Below, in pieces: positions 12,895-13,370 of a stretch of DNA of 13,370 nt. Below the pieces are notes generated by a model. It ran no database searches, was not told the DNA's origin, and saw only the letters and a program-made list of their open reading frames with translations. This stretch comes from SpSt-583 sp034434015 (GTDB taxonomy: Bacteria > Chloroflexota > Anaerolineae > Anaerolineales > UBA6663). The stretch covers positions 1 through 13,370 of the forward strand of contig DAOUAB010000258.1 in NCBI GenBank assembly GCA_034434015.1. The letters run 5' to 3'. The stretch's first letter is position 1. Each line of letters opens with the position of its first letter. The position numbers and the translations under genes were made by a program.

Positions 12895-13370
12895 TCACTC
12901 GGCTGGCGGCGTGTCGGCGTCGGCGAACCGCGGCAACCAGACGGTGAATGTGGTCCCGGCCCCCTCGGCGCTGGCCACGTCGATCCGGCCGCCGTGGCGC
13001 TCGACGATCTCTTTGCAGATGGCCAGCCCCAGGCCGGTCCCGGGCTCGCCTGAGTCGCGCGCCGTGCGGCCCCGATAGAAACGCGCGAAGAGGTGCGGCA
13101 GGTCCTCGGCCGGGATCGGCGGGCCGTCGTTGTGGATCGCGACGGCGACGCCCGCCCGCTGGCCCGCGGCCGCCTGCAGCCGGCTGCTGATGGTCACCCG
13201 GCCGCCCGGCGCCGTGTACGTGACGGCGTTCGAGACCAGGTTGGTGAACACCTGCATCATCTGCGCCGCGTCGATGGACACCGGCGGCAATCCCGGGTTG
13301 ACCGCATGCACCAGGTTGACCTGGCGCTCTTCCGCGCGAGTGCTGTGCAGGGCCAGCACATCCGCCAGGA
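12895..13370 (-). CDS. Sensor histidine kinase, C-terminal catalytic part (cut by window edge)
   Basis: The frame enters from the right edge and ends at TGA 12895-12897, giving about 158 visible residues. They form a HATPase_c ATP-binding domain: N-box QMMQVFTNLVSNAVTYT, a G1 region VAIHNDGPPIPAEDLPHLFARFYRG with the F-box, and a G2 box GTGLGLAICKEIVERHGG, ending in a short acidic tail. The G1 box reads NDGPPI where many kinases have DxGxGI, a common variation. The phospho-acceptor His domain and any sensor or membrane part lie beyond the window. An in-frame GTG at 13359 is not taken as a start, because the frame continues to the edge and a kinase must be longer. The partner response regulator is not visible. 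It is 15 bp upstream of ubiE on the same strand. Confidence 0.93.
   Translation of the reverse strand, partial: LADVLALHSTRAEERQVNLVHAVNPGLPPVSIDAAQMMQVFTNLVSNAVTYTAPGGRVTISSRLQAAAGQRAGVAVAIHNDGPPIPAEDLPHLFARFYRGRTARDSGEPGTGLGLAICKEIVERHGGRIDVASAEGAGTTFTVWLPRFADADTPPAE

Overview
The window looks like chromosomal DNA from a high-GC bacterium, most likely a Chloroflexota lineage of the Anaerolineae type. That placement is an inference. It rests on a very short Flp-type pilin with an EYALILVLVA core, a RicT/PSP1 protein, a menaquinone-type methyltransferase, and membrane proteins with Ala/Pro/Thr-rich linkers, all with strong G/C bias at third positions. No ribosomal RNA, tRNA, transposase, integrase or CRISPR array was seen.

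Layout. (1) Minus strand 1-2105: a RicT-like iron-sulfur/PSP1 protein, then a leaderless BtuF/helical-backbone-metal-receptor protein, then a lipoprotein cut by the window edge. This is probably one transcript from a sigma70-like promoter near 2143-2171. (2) Plus strand 2248-6815: four genes in a row for an envelope-associated set. They are a secreted and membrane-anchored protein joining a degenerate M23-like domain to an MltB-like lytic transglycosylase domain, a membrane-anchored LysM protein, a four-helix membrane protein, and a membrane protein with a PH-like domain. I recognise the domains but not the system. The last two frames may be one gene split by a frameshift. (3) Minus strand 10655-6828: a complete cobalamin uptake and activation operon. 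It has a TTGACA/TATAGT promoter, a cobalamin riboswitch, an intrinsic terminator, then btuF, btuC, btuD and a PduO-type corrinoid adenosyltransferase. (4) Plus strand 10696-11829: a membrane-anchored metallophosphoesterase whose GNH motif is missing. (5) Minus strand 13370-11891: the C-terminal half of a sensor histidine kinase and a UbiE/MenG methyltransferase, then a solitary 48-residue Flp-type pilin with its own putative promoter and an intrinsic terminator.

How the parts work together. The riboswitch operon would sense adenosylcobalamin, import corrinoid through BtuFCD, and convert it to the coenzyme with the PduO-type enzyme, so the end product represses its own supply. The 2.2-6.8 kb cluster has the right topology for an assembly that remodels peptidoglycan outside the membrane and has a cytoplasmic platform inside. 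It is the best candidate here for something undescribed.
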